From Nannobrachium achirus (taxonomy: Eukaryota > Chordata > Actinopteri > Myctophiformes > Myctophidae), in NCBI GenBank assembly GCA_963921795.1, contig OY997641.1, forward strand, positions 61,695,000 through 61,758,999: a stretch of DNA of 64,000 nt, read 5' to 3'. Below the pieces are notes generated by a model, which saw only the letters and a list, made by a program, of their open reading frames with translations, made no database searches and had not been told where the DNA came from. A program made the position numbers and the translations under genes. The first letter of the stretch is position 1, and every line of letters starts with the position of its first letter. Shown here in pieces: positions 1 to 10,960 of this stretch.

Positions 1-112
1 TAATGGTTAGGGTTAAGGTTCCCACGGAGGTTAGGGTAAGGGTTAGGGTTAAGGTTCCCACGGAGGTTAGGGTTAGGATGTCAGCAGATGCCAGTTAGGG
101 TTAGGGTTAGGG
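1..112. repeat. Interstitial telomere-like repeats
   Basis: Repeated TTAGGG and TTAAGG hexamers alternate with a spacer containing CCCACGGAGG, which occurs twice about 51 bp apart. It is a degenerate telomere-type minisatellite and is cut by the window edge, so its full length is unknown. Single variant hexamers argue against a true chromosome end. Confidence 0.75.
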
Positions 113-700
113 ATGCCAGCAGTAAGCAGCAGCGCTGGGACTCTTGACATGCTGCATTCACACACTGTGTTCACGCATGCTGCCTTTCTAGTGATTTGGC
201 TCCAGACACTGGGTCTTGAAATGATAATGACTGTGGGCATGGAACATCCACAATCTGGTGTGTGTGTGTGCGCGCGCATGTGTGCCCCACATATTGCCCA
301 AACATGGAGTTTTTGCCCAAATATGGAGATGACTTAGGTCATCAATATGACCGCCCCTATCTCCCTGTTTTACTGGTATCCAATACTGACTGAGTGACTG
401 TACAGGGAAGCATTGCCGTTATCAGGCCCTCTCTTTTTTTTTTTTTGCTGACACAATGCTGAGCGCTCAGTTAAAAGCTCTGTCGCTGACACAAAGGACA
501 AAGGAATCAATCTTGGACCAAATATTGAATGTTCCATATCTTTAGAAGTGAAGTGGGGCGGGAGAAGTTCCCCAATGAAAGAGTGTGACTTTTAACAGTT
601 GTTATTCAATCTGGGAGAAGGGAGAGGGGAAAAAAGGCGAGGTTACAGCAATTGGTCAATGTAAAGTCTGTAAAGCATTTGTTCTTGAGTAGGCTGACAG
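113..700. other. No gene seen
   Basis: Apparently unique sequence with a short TG/CG tract near 257-279 and a poly-T run near 431-446. The short open frames here have no family resemblance, and I see no supported splice or promoter signals. Confidence 0.5.
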
Positions 701-758
<58 letters not shown>

Positions 759-840
759 TAGTATGAGTGTGTGCGTGCGCGTGCGTGCGTGCGTGCATGC
801 GTGCGTGCATGCGTGCATGCGTGCATGCGTGCGTGCGTTT
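701..840. repeat. (GT)n then (GTGC/ATGC)n compound microsatellite
   Basis: An uninterrupted GT tract runs to about 757. A GTGC/ATGC-rich tract follows to about 838. The apparent reading frames of alternating Val-Cys or His-Thr are products of the repeat. Confidence 0.97.
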
Positions 841-1181
841 CAATATCTATTCTAGTTGATATCTAGCATAAATATGCTTTTTAATTATATTTCATATTTC
901 TTTGCTGTAAGCATTTTATTTCTTATTGCATTGCATAAGGAAATACTCCAGTATAACTCAAGTAAACATTTGACAGAGCATGTTTCACTAGTTGGGAACA
1001 ATTTGAGGAGTATCTAGACTTTGACTCATGTAGGGGACAGTACAGTAGCCTACTTTGTCCAGAACTGTTGATCAATAACCATTTAGTTTCATGTTGCTTC
1101 TCATGGTGTCAGGATTCATCATTTGTTTTATTAGACTTCACTGATCAAAGTTCAAAATGGTATTGTGTGTCCTAATTTAAA
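841..1181. other. No gene seen
   Basis: AT-rich sequence with no convincing coding, RNA or repeat signal. Confidence 0.5.
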
Positions 1182-1959
1182 GGGAAAATATAGCTGCAAG
1201 CAGCGATAAAGTGGCCAAGGCATAAAAAGCAGGAAAGCAAAAAGGCATCAAGGGAGAAGAATAACAAAGAAAAACTAGAAGCAGTGTTCTTCCGAACAGG
1301 ACTCCGGCAGGTCAGGTATTTTTTTTTGGCCTAGTGGTGACTCTATAATAGGCCAAAGTGAAAAGGGTGCCACGTGTTCTTGAGCCTTTCACGGCAATCG
1401 GACGCTGCATGCGGGATTTGAAGCATTTTGTTCCAAAAATGTGTTTTGCAAAAATTGACCCGCTGGTGGCGCTATAACAGGCCAATGTGAGAAGGGTGGC
1501 ATCTGTTCCTTGGCCTAGTGGGAATGTGTGTGCAAAATCTCACACACATAGCAGGCTGCGTTTGAGACATTTTGTTCAAAAAGGAGCAATCCTGCAAACC
1601 TTGGAATTCAATGTTAGCCAATTAGATAGAATATGATATCTGACAAATCCGTCATGATTACATCACTGTAGAGATACTGTGTACTGATTGTGATTTTCGG
1701 ATAAAATCTGAAGGAGTAATATCGAAGAATGTGTTTTACATACTGTAAGTCGGCCTTCTGGTGGCGCTATAAATGGCAGATGTGAAAAATGCAGGGCACA
1801 GGTGTTTCCTTGGCCTCTGGGACGTGTGCATACAAAGTTTTACACTAATCGGTGGTTATAGGTAAAAGCACAAATTGGCCTCTACACAACATGTATGCAA
1901 AAGACTGTAGGCCTATATGCAACAGACATAAAAAAAAACTGTGATACTATGCACCTGGA

Positions 1960-2272
1960 CAGTTTGATGATGTACATAGTAAGCCTTGCTGAGCTATGAA
2001 GACCATATGAATCGGCCAGGCTATGAATCTCATAGGGCAGGAGCCTATCTCCTGTTTCTGTAGCGTAGGGCAGCTTGATGTACAAGTACACCCCCTGGAC
2101 ATGACGCTAGTATGTCGCAGGGAGTTACCCCAATCCAACCCTTTATGCTGAGTTTCAAGCAGGGAGGCACTGGGTCCCATTTTTTAGAATCTTTGGTATG
2201 ACGCGACCCGGGTTTGAACCCGGATATCCTAGTCTCAGGGCAGACACTCAAACCACTAGGCCACTGAGCTGG
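1960..2272 (-). mobile_element. tRNA-derived SINE inside the 2.9-kb element
   Basis: Read on the minus strand, the head has an A box (TGGCCTAGTGG) and a B box (GGTTCAAACCC) spaced as in tRNA. The body follows (AAAATGGGACCCAGTGCCTC, then GTGTACTTGTACATCAAGC). A parallel copy lies at 21776-22069. This is RNA polymerase III promoter architecture and a retroposon, not a functional tRNA gene. Confidence 0.8.
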
Positions 2273-2504
2273 TACATGATATCATTGCAATCCTTGGAAA
2301 TCACAACATAGGTGTAGACATGACAGTTTGTATTATAATGCTTGTTTCAGGATTTATGATGCAAAATACATTATTTAGTAATGGCGGATATTAAAATACG
2401 CATCAAGGGGGGTTGGGGGACATTTTTAGGAAGGCTCCATATCAGACATTGTTCAAGGAACCAAACTGTAATGTCTACCAAATGTCATGGTTTTATGCTT
2501 ATAC

Positions 2505-2582
2505 AAACCCCAGGTGGGATTCGATCCAACGAGCTTCAGCATGTAAGGCATATGCCCTGACCACTACACTAGGCAGCCACAG
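2505..2582 (-). repeat. tRNA-like module
   Basis: The minus strand reads GTGGCTGCCTAGTGTAGTGG followed about 35 bases later by GGATCGAATCCCA. This matches A-box and B-box layout. No anticodon arm or full cloverleaf was confirmed. It is probably the head of a second SINE or a tRNA pseudogene. Confidence 0.6.
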
Positions 2583-2875
2583 GATCTGTTAACCATGTTT
2601 GTTTAAAAAAAAAGTTCTATGTAGGCTGAGTGCCTTGATTTTATTGATTTCTTTTTTATATTTTGGAGGCTTGGGGTGAAATCAATCTGAGTAAATGTAA
2701 TCTGAGTATTTCTGACATTTTCGAGTGATCATATTTTCTTTTACTCAGAACAGAAAAAAAAAACGTCCGGTAGAGAAGGGCTCATTTTAAACATGAACGT
2801 GATCTGGAGTTAGATCAGACGTGTCTGACATACGCACATTCCATGGGCATCCAGGATGTTAACATCAACTCAACC

Positions 2876-2950
2876 CAACGTGGGGTTCGAACTCACAACC
2901 ATTCGAATATCAGGCACAGGCACTGACCACTACACTACGGCAGTCACACA
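2876..2950 (-). repeat. tRNA-like module
   Basis: The minus strand reads GACTGCCGTAGTGTAGTGG and then GAGTTCGAACCCCA, an A-box/B-box pair. It resembles the module at 2505-2582 but has diverged from it. Confidence 0.6.
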
Positions 2951-4173
2951 TAATGGACCTGTCATTTTAAAAAAAAAGAAAAGAAAAAAAAAGTTTCATG
3001 TAATGTACTTGACGCCTTCTTTCAATATGATATAGCGCCCCCCTTTGGCCAATTGGGGTAAGATTGGTTTCAGTGATATTTGAACTAACCCTCTATAGTA
3101 GTTCATCATGAAATTTTACTTTGCATGTATGTTTTAGAGGCAGAAGAATAGTTTGCATAAAACTTGCAATATTGATTGAATTATTAAAAAAGCATGTTTC
3201 AATTTTTAAAAAATCCGATCTGACAGATCTTTAGATATTGGTCCAAAGTTAATGTAAAAAAAGTTCCATGCACGTGATGCGAAAAGTCCGGAATAAAAGC
3301 GGGTTTAAGCGTTTTACAAACTGCTCAAAATGGCGGAAAATCAAAGGGCGGAGCTTACTTAACAAAGACACAGATGTCTTCTGCTTGAGTCAAGGCACGC
3401 GTGTAAGCAAGTTGCATGTCTTCAAACGTAACGAGGCATGACTTATGCCCCTTTAAAGTTTGAGTTTTCAAACGCTTCGTATAGCGCCCCCCTTTGGCCA
3501 ATTGGAGTAAGATTGCTTTCAGTGATATTTGGACTAACCCTCTACATATTTGCCAAATGCCATGAACGTGTCACTTTGCATGTATGATTTAGAGGCAGAA
3601 GAATAATTTGCATGAAACTGCAATATACAGTGAATTATTAAATAATAATGTTTCACTTTCAAAAAAATCCGCCGAGACAGATCTGACCCTATTGGTCCAA
3701 AGTTCATGTAAAAAAAGTTTCGCGCACGTGATGCGAAAATCCCAGGAGGAGATAGATTTTGACTGTTTTTCATATAATTCAAAATTGTGGGAGAAGTAAA
3801 GGTCAGAGGTCAAAAGTCAGAGCGTAAAAGTTGTTCGGCATGAGGAGACGCATAAGTGTATACATGTTTCATTGCTGTACCTGAAACAGGGCATGAGCTA
3901 CACCTGTTCAAAGTTGGCATTTTTCAAAGGCTTCCTACAGCGCCACCCTTTGGCCGATTGTTGCGAGCTTCGCGTTTTAGCCGTTTGGCATAGTCCTCTG
4001 CCATACTGCCGAGTTTCGTAAAAAGCGACTGCACGGTCTAGCCGCTAGAGAAAAAGTGGCGGAATAATAGTAATGATGAAGTCCAATATCAATGAGTGGC
4101 CATTTGCCACTTCGTGGCCTTGGCCACTAAATATAAATACAGTATTTGTATTTGAATTGCTGTCAGTCAGTCA

Positions 4174-5627
4174 CAGGGACATGTTGGGCCCCTGATTCAG
4201 CCCGGGAAAAGGAATTGGAGAGGCCCTCATTGTGCGCACACATGATAGACAAGCCAGTGGGGCCAATGTGATTCAAGACTTGTCTATGTCCGTGGCCCAT
4301 TTTGTTTATTTCTTTTCAATAAAAAATATAGTCTATATAAATATTTTCTTTTTTGAGTACCTAATTGTGTTGGGATGACTTGATCATTAATATGTTGCGG
4401 GATATTTGTGGTACTGTACATGGTACTGTACATGATTGCATCAGATGAGAACAAGACAGTTAGAAATAATATTTGATAACTACCTCAATTCCCTGAAAAG
4501 AGCAAAACGTGTGTTTAATCCATTGTTGGAGAAACCTAGTTTTTGGACAATGGATTCATATGGTGGGTCAGACAATGAAACAACTAAAGTCAATGGGACC
4601 GCAGTGGAAAAATTGTGCAGGAAAAGATCATAAACAGATCTGTTCAGAGGGATCTATTTGCTACAAAAGCAAAGGAGGGCAGCACTGGACAAGTAAACCC
4701 TTCAGAGAAAGTGTTTGAAAGTGTCCAAAAATAACAATATGCTGTAGTAACACTCCACAATCATATCAGTGGAAACCACTTGGGTACACAATCACCATCA
4801 GACCTCAAGCTTATATATCTGCTCACCTCCAATTAAAGTTAGGAGACATGAAAGTGGTCGCGACACTGCATTCCTTTAAATCCTGCCATGCCCTTTATCA
4901 TACTCTAATCACTGGTCATGTATGGTACGTCACGTACAGTACATGACCTTTCTATTTCCATTGTTGCACATATCTTGTATCACAACTAATGCACGGTCTA
5001 AGACTTTCTCATCATGATAGAAGATTTCTCATCAAGTGTCTCCACCATGGGGTTACGAGCCTTCAGTCGCTCTGCCCCACACCTCTGGAACTCCCTCCCC
5101 CCTGCCATCAGAAACTGCAATTCAATCACCACATTTCAAACCCATCTCAAAACCCACCTGTTTCGACAGACGACAGGCATATGACTGATGTTGCTCTGCT
5201 GCAAACTATTTTGCTTGTTTTTAAACTGTGACTTCCTGTATTAACTGTTGTTTTTAAATTTTTAAAGTTGTTTCTTGTATTATCTGTTGTTTCTAAATTG
5301 TTTCCTGTATTAACTGTTGTTTTTTTTTAAACTGTTGTTCGGCGACCTTGAGTGCCCTGAAAGGCGCCTTATAAATAAAATGTATTATTATTATTATTAT
5401 TATTACCCAGATAAAACCACGGTGGAAAGACACCACAACTGTCGAAGCTACCGTACCAAAACATAGTTTTGGATTGATAAGGTAGAACTGGTAGAACTTG
5501 ATCTCCTCCTCACCTCAGCTAACCTCAGACAAGCCAGCAATCTCTACAATAACCATATGACACGCAGCCACTCACCTCTGCACCTAAATGACCCTTTGGC
5601 TCATGTAATGTGCGATTAGAGTGACTA
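4174..5627 (+). mobile_element. hAT-like element, copy 1 (right end missing)
   Basis: The left terminus CAGGGACATGTTGGGCCCC matches the terminus of the element at 38429, and much of 4174-5625 aligns with 38429-39480. The alignment stops at the MITE at 5628, so the right terminus is lost or displaced. An L2-type LINE at 5037-5405 is absent from the other copy. No transposase frame is visible. Confidence 0.65.
5037..5405 (+). mobile_element. L2/Rex1-type LINE 3' end
   Basis: Bases 5038-5172 encode RAFSRSAPHLWNSLPPAIR and TFQTHLKTHLFRQ, the C-terminal tail typical of fish L2/CR1-type ORF2 proteins. The 3' UTR ends GGCGCCTTATAAATAAAATG followed by (ATT)n, also typical. It is strongly 5'-truncated. 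The matching sequence at 39270-39290 lacks it, which confirms insertion into the hAT-like element. Confidence 0.85.
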
Positions 5628-5961
5628 AAGGGCTTTGCACACAGGTCCGTTGCGTTTTTTCCGTTTGCTACATGATTAAAACACATTGGATTTGGTGTGC
5701 AGGGCTGTGCGGAATTCACACTGCGGATCCGAAAAGGAGTCATAAAAGGAGTTATTGAGTTTGCTCATGTGACAAGACGCACAAATGGAACTGGGTTCGA
5801 TCAGGAAAAAAAATGCACTGCCTCAGCCACCTGCCGCATGGCAAATTCGGAGCCGGTGTGCATGAGGTCATAGGGAATCATTGTTTTATTTTTAAAAATG
5901 AAATTGTCTGGGTTTTTTTCTTTTTCGTGCAAAAAAAAACATGTCTGTGTGCAAAGCCCTT
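5628..5961. mobile_element. TA-flanked MITE, AAGGGCTTTGCACAC family
   Basis: Terminal inverted repeats AAGGGCTTTGCACACAG and CTGTGTGCAAAGCCCTT are flanked by TA on both sides. It is 334 bp with no transposase. A relative is at 56490-56811. The TA target suggests Tc1/mariner-like or ISL2EU-like mobilisation, but the superfamily is not certain. Confidence 0.8.
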
Positions 5962-5963
5962 TA

Positions 5964-6472
<509 letters not shown>

Positions 6473-6540
6473 CTGCTGCTATTGTCCCAAAGATATTATT
6501 CCAAGTGAATGCAGAAATATTGCTGTCATTTGTTTCAAAT

Positions 6541-6562
6541 GGGGGGGGGGGGGGGGGGGGGG
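6541..6562. repeat. Poly-G run
   Basis: Twenty-two consecutive G residues, about 40 bp upstream of the candidate promoter of gene A. Quadruplex formation is possible. Confidence 0.95.
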
Positions 6563-6603
6563 TTGAAGAGGGAGGACCAAGCAAGGCCATAACCTTTACT
6601 GTA

Positions 6604-6682
6604 AAGTAGCACCACCCACTTACCATGTGACAAGTAGCACCACCCACTTAACATGTGACGCCAGAGTTTCTACAGTATAAAA
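6604..6682 (+). promoter_or_regulatory. Candidate promoter of gene A
   Basis: Two adjacent 28-bp repeats (6604-6631 and 6632-6659) differ at one base, and each carries CACCCAC and CATGTGAC. CATGTG is an E-box of the type bound by USF/MITF/TFE factors. A TATA box (TATAAAA, 6676-6682) follows 17 bp later. A transcription start near 6706 is inferred from usual TATA spacing. The exon-like segment immediately downstream supports the call. Confidence 0.55.
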
Positions 6683-6705
6683 CATTTGTGGAAACATGAC
6701 CATAA

Positions 6706-6749
6706 CACCAGTCTACTGCTGAAGGACATTTGCCATCTCTGGAACTCAG
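6706..6749 (+). other. Candidate 5' non-coding exon 1 of gene A
   Basis: The segment after the TATA box ends GGAACTCAG before GTATGC, a good donor at 6750. No ATG starts a useful frame. A 114-bp intron would join it to the exon at 6864. The exact start is inferred from TATA spacing. Its link to the coding exon at 16680 is likely from orientation and the absence of another acceptor-plus-ORF between, but it is unproven. Confidence 0.45.
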
Positions 6750-6863
6750 GTATGCAGAACATTTTCCACATTATTACCATCTTTGCTCCCTAGTTATTGA
6801 AGCTGGCATAAACTAAGAGTTCACTGATCAAGTTTGCATGTTGTGTCTTGTATCTGTCTCAAG

Positions 6864-6927
6864 GTGCGAATCAGGCCGGATTGGAGGTGGTTAACTGCAA
6901 CACTGAGATACTTCACCTTTGTAACAG
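6864..6927 (+). other. Candidate 5' non-coding exon 2 of gene A
   Basis: A 64-bp segment lies between the acceptor TATCTGTCTCAAG and the donor GTATGC at 6928. It has no ATG-initiated frame of note. Splicing to 16680 would create an intron of about 9.75 kb that contains the LINE fragment, a MITE and the giant inverted repeat. Confidence 0.45.
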
Positions 6928-6959
6928 GTATGCAGCTTTATAAACTGTTCTTTGTTTTT

Positions 6960-7145
6960 AGAACTTATTAATGATCACAGAGTGAATTTCCATTTGTATG
7001 CTGATGATGCTCAGCTATCTTTCCGTAACTCCTGACGACCCCTGTGCTCTAGACCTGTTATTGACCTGCATGTCCAGCATCAAATGTTGGATGAGTGAGA
7101 ACTTTCTCAAGCTAAATGAGGATAAGACAGAAGTTCTCAAAATTC
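6960..7145 (+). pseudogene. LINE reverse transcriptase fragment
   Basis: The frame encodes VNFHLYADDAQLSF, containing the YADD catalytic motif of reverse transcriptase. After a frameshift it continues LSVTPDDPCALDLL, CMSSIKCWMSENFLKLNEDK and TEVL, typical of L2/CR1/Rex1-type fish LINEs. The frameshift and short length show a dead fragment, starting about 30 bp after candidate exon 2 of gene A. Confidence 0.85.
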
Positions 7146-7654
7146 ACTCTTTGTCAAGTCCCACCCCATGTCACTCTGTTACTAGGTGGGACGAAAAAGC
7201 AAGGGAAGACTATTTTTATAATGTGAATGGGAGAAAAAAAAATGTCATAGCCTCATTATTGCCATTTAAAGTAGGCCTACCAAAAGAAAAACATCTACCG
7301 TACGTTATATTAATAAAAAAGGAACAAAAAAGTGCAGCAGTTACATTTCAAAACAGGGGTTTTCCCCCGAAAATACATGTTTTAATTAGTTTAATCCTCT
7401 GAAACAGGCAAAGGGCAGGGAGCACAGTGCATAATTGGGTGACTCGCAATGACCAGGAAGTTGTGGAACTATAGGCTCGCCCTCAACATAACATGTATTT
7501 TAATTGTAATTCTGCCCTTAAAATAGTGGTTTCGACGATTCGCTACAGCATACGCTTCACTGTTGGTGTGAATGCATCCGTCTCAAATACAGGCAACGAA
7601 ACATTATATAGAGCCATGTGCGGGTTAAATCCATAGTTATATATAATAAGTTAA

Positions 7655-8203
7655 AGGGATATTCCACTTTCAAAAAACCTTTTGGTCATTTTATCGTCTA
7701 ATCAGGTTTTTATGAACACTCTGAACAGTTTTTAATTTGCTTCATTCAATATTTAGTCATTTGATAATTAATTTCCCCCTTCCAGGACCTTCCTATACAA
7801 ACCCATTATAACCTCAAACTCCATTTTAACCATGATAGATTCAATTAAAACATTTTTCATTGATTTCTATTAATCTTTTGGGGAAATTAAACTAATTAAA
7901 TACAATAACATATTATAACAAATAAATGAAAAAAGTTGAAAAAACACTGCTCACATATTCGGAGGGTGTCAGGAGTCACCAGAAAAAAGGACAGTTGTTT
8001 TCATTGAATCTATCATGGTTAAATGGAGTTTGAAGTTATAATGGGTTTGTATAGGAAGGTCCCTGGAAGGGGGGAAATGGGGGGGAATGAATATCAAATA
8101 TCTAAATACTGAATGAAGAAATTAAAAAACTGTCCTGGTTGTTCCCAAGAGCCTGCTTAGACGATAAAATGACAAAAAGCTTTTTTGAAAGTGAAATATC
8201 CCT
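7655..8203. mobile_element. TTAA-flanked MITE (Kolobok/piggyBac-type target)
   Basis: Both ends carry AGGGATATTCCACTTTCAAA-type inverted repeats (right end AGGGATATTTCACTTTC in reverse complement) flanked by TTAA at 7651-7654 and 8204-8207. The 549-bp interior is itself partly inverted and has no open frame. A TTAA target and an AGGG terminus fit Kolobok-like MITEs. Confidence 0.8.
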
Positions 8204-8207
8204 TTAA

Positions 8208-8893
8208 ATCCCCCTCCCGACCGTCCGCTCCCATTAGATGTCTGACCATTAGCCTACGGCCCATGGCCGTCCCCTCAGTGAATGATTTCATTTCTGATCA
8301 CCGCTCCCTCAATCACGCACAGTTTATTTTGTGAGGAGTTGCTCACAGAGTCTGAGTCAGATAAAAGGAAAGTGGCACTGTAGTGAGGAGAAATATTGGA
8401 TGTATCCTATATAGGCCGATTTGTGGGTCTCTCAAATCATGTGCCAAATGGAGACGTTTTACGCACGGAGAAAGCCTGGTGGTGCGAGGTTACGCACAGA
8501 GAGGGAGAGCAGAGAGGAAGGGCGAGAGGAGAGGCAGGGAGAGAGGAGAGAGAGAGACGTTGAATATACTTTCATATCTTGCTAAACTAAGTGTTTATTG
8601 CAGGATTATGCGAGACGAGCTTTACCCCTCCCATTCGCACGACTAAACCGAATTATATTATGAGAATGTAGCCTAAGAACTTGGGGGGAAAGATTGCCTT
8701 CTTTCATCTTAGAAATAGTGCGTGATTTAGAGCCTAGATGCAAAATTGGATGATTCACTGTCCTTTTTGCTGTTTTCAATGTTGTTTTATGTTTTTCTTT
8801 TTCTCTTTTTTTTCTTTAAGGCACTTGTGCTTCATTCTTACTCTGTAAAGACTGAGCTGCATTTTATGCCATGATACACAAAGAACGTTAAGG
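8208..8893. other. No confirmed gene; weak promoter-like segment
   Basis: An AP-1-type site (TGAGTCA near 8352) and GATAAAAGG lie before a GA-rich tract (about 8495-8562). This could be a promoter and 5' leader, but no clear donor or coding frame follows. Confidence 0.25.
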
Positions 8894-8940
8894 GTAATAA
8901 TAATACCATTATTATTATTATTATTATTATTACCCACTAT
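8894..8940. repeat. (AAT/ATT)n trinucleotide tract
   Basis: Imperfect AAT then ATT repeats. The apparent Asn-rich frame is an artefact of the repeat. Confidence 0.9.
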
Positions 8941-9306
8941 CGTTAAATCGGTCCAAGAAGCCGAGGTCCTAGGGCTGGTGTACACGACAAATTTCCAAAC
9001 CCCGCTGTGTGTTCCCTGGGGGCGTGAAAAATAAGGGGGTGGGCTCTACATGTCCTCTGGGACCCCATCTACGTATGGACACCACTTGTTCGCCCATCCG
9101 TCTTACGGATGCTTTTTTATTCCATTTTATTTGTTTTAGGGTCCTATCTTGCAGTTCAAGCCTATTTCCACAGGGTGGCAGGCTACTTTCCCAACCTACT
9201 GGAGGTGAACATGCAGGGGCGTCAATTGGGTATGGCAAGCTATGGCAGCTGCCATACCTTGGCTACAGGGGGGAAATAATTAAATGTACTTTTCATCGTG
9301 CCTGTT

Positions 9307-9368
9307 GCTAAGGTATGGCAACATGATTGGTGTCTTGCAAGACACCAGTCATGTTGCCATACCTTAGC
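9307..9368. repeat. 62-bp near-perfect hairpin (mirrored at 15935-15996)
   Basis: The arms GCTAAGGTATGGCAACATGA and its complement surround GTGTCTTGCAAGACAC, so the whole segment folds on itself. A related half-site occurs near 57556-57586. It may be a small foldback element nested in each arm. Confidence 0.9.
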
Positions 9369-9577
9369 CTTTCCTGAACTGACGGCGCTGTGAACATGTG
9401 TACACAGCCAGCATATTACTCAATGCCAAACTTTGCACACACACTCCTTGCCTGCCAATCCACAACCTCCACCCCTCCAGGGACCCCCAGGGCTTATCTC
9501 CCGATTAGGACACTTTCCAGCATAGTGACATGCAGAACAAACTGTCCATATAGTATGGTTTACATAAAAGTCAGTTG

Positions 9578-9704
<127 letters not shown>

Positions 9705-10271
9705 TTTATTTATTTCATAAATATTTTTCATCACAATTGGGTTTGTGGGGAGCCATCCCTGCTTCAAGCTGTCACAGCACGGCACCAACACTTCAAACTA
9801 GTTAAAAAACCCAATACAGCAGATCTACAAGCACCTCACAGATCTACAAGCACCTCGCACATGCCAGGGACAGAGTAGGTTGGCCTGCATAAGCCTTGCT
9901 GTCAACACACTATACTACACCACTCAGGCCACCAAGCCAGGTGTGGTCAATTAGTGCCTTCTTTTGATCAGTGGCTTCTGCTTGATGAGTGGCACCAGTC
10001 TGTCTTTGTTCCCTGGTCAGTCAAGTTCACTGGGAGAGAATGTTTCAGATCAGTGCAAGTGTATTTGTTTTCCATTTGGACTTACTGTGTTTTGTTGGTA
10101 CAGTATGCGTGCGACTAACTAATATTTCTGATAATTCCAATTTGTTTGTTGTTTAATTAGCCGGATTGTGAATGCCCTGCATTTTTCTTTCATCTTTAGA
10201 ACCACACGTGTGTAACAAAACAGAGTGGTGATCATTTGGTGTGGGTGAAGAGAAGAAAAACATTTCATTAA

Positions 10272-10376
10272 AGGAGTAGTTCACCCCCAAAGTGACTTTT
10301 TTTCTATTGAACTCAAGTCTCCATGGCGTGAGTAATACATTGAAAAAATAAGTCATTTTGGGGGTGAACTACTCCT
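10272..10376. mobile_element. 105-bp TTAA-flanked MITE (mirrored at 14884-14988)
   Basis: Inverted termini AGGAGTAGTTCACCCCCAAA are flanked by TTAA on one side and TGAA (mutated TTAA) on the other. It belongs to the widespread fish family with TAGTTCACCC termini. A longer relative is at 22707-22987. Confidence 0.8.
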
Positions 10377-10425
10377 TGAATGTCAGTTTTGTGGTGTTTT
10401 GACTGGACACCCTGAGGATATTGCC

Positions 10426-10428
<3 letters not shown>

Positions 10429-10492
<64 letters not shown>
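10429..10492. repeat. (GACA)n tetranucleotide tract
   Basis: About 16 units. The mirrored (GTCT)n tract near 14796-14830 is much shorter, showing that the arms are evolving separately at unstable repeats. Confidence 0.95.
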
Positions 10493-10619
10493 GAATCGTA
10501 GGCCTTGCATTTATTTGACTTGGTTCCAACAGATGGCGAAAATAGCTAATCTTCAAGCTCACAATGCCTCACTGTTTGGACAAAGAGTTGAGGCGTTACA
10601 TTTTGTAAAACACGGCCTT

Positions 10620-10697
10620 GTGAAAATAGCAGATCTACATGCTCACAACACCTCACAACGCAGGGCGGCGTGAGCATGTAGATCTGATATTTTCACA
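10620..10697. repeat. Palindromic AGATCTACATGCTCAC module
   Basis: The arms GTGAAAATAGCAGATCTACA and TGTAGATCTGATATTTTCAC form a long stem. The same palindrome family occurs at 14593-14670, 28822-28904, 34417-34491 and 52418-52484, inside otherwise different elements. Confidence 0.85.
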
Positions 10698-10851
10698 ATT
10701 TCTGCCCCTAATATTTAATTTATCATTTTAAAAGTATTAAAAAGTCCTTAAATTGTCTCTTTAGAAATGTGCAGATAGCCTCTGTATACTGTTGAGTGGA
10801 AAAACAATGTTTCACATTAAGCTAAACATTTGGGACCACCCAAGATCATTT

Positions 10852-10960
10852 GGAGACCCCTCTAGGGGTCCCATAGTTGAACCACTGACTTATAAGGGGA
10901 GTATGGAGACCCCTCTAGGGGTCCCATAGTTGAACCACTGACTTATAAGGGGAGTATATG
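10852..10960. repeat. Tandem duplication of about 56 bp
   Basis: GGAGACCCCTCTAGGGGTCC with its following 36 bp is present twice in a row. Both copies are mirrored near 14335-14440. The unit holds a small palindrome (GACCCCTCTAGGGGTC). Confidence 0.9.

Larger units (their letters stand above)
1182..4075 (+). mobile_element. Unclassified 2.9-kb interspersed element, copy 1
   Basis: It begins with AATATAGCTGCAAGCAGCG and ends near GTGGCGGAATAATAGTA. Both ends recur at 20980 and 26400. The first half contains repeated TGGTGGCGCTATAA motifs. The second half contains a segment duplicated at about 440 bp (TAGCGCCCCCCTTTGGCC at about 3039 and 3481) and a third relative near 3935. There is no long open frame, so it is non-autonomous. 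A SINE and two other tRNA-like segments lie inside it on the minus strand. I recognise it as a dispersed fish-type repeat but cannot assign a class. Confidence 0.75.

Noticed and set aside
2199..2272. Possible functional tRNA gene
   Set aside because: A and B boxes are present, but the flanking body and the second genomic copy show it is a SINE head.
5525..5743. 72-codon minus-strand frame
   Set aside because: It lies across the terminus and interior of a MITE, and part of the same frame appears in the second copy at 56605-56838.
8383..8646. 87-codon frame after an AP-1 and TATA-like segment
   Set aside because: Arg-Glu-Gly repetition comes from a GA-rich tract. No donor or domain supports a coding exon.
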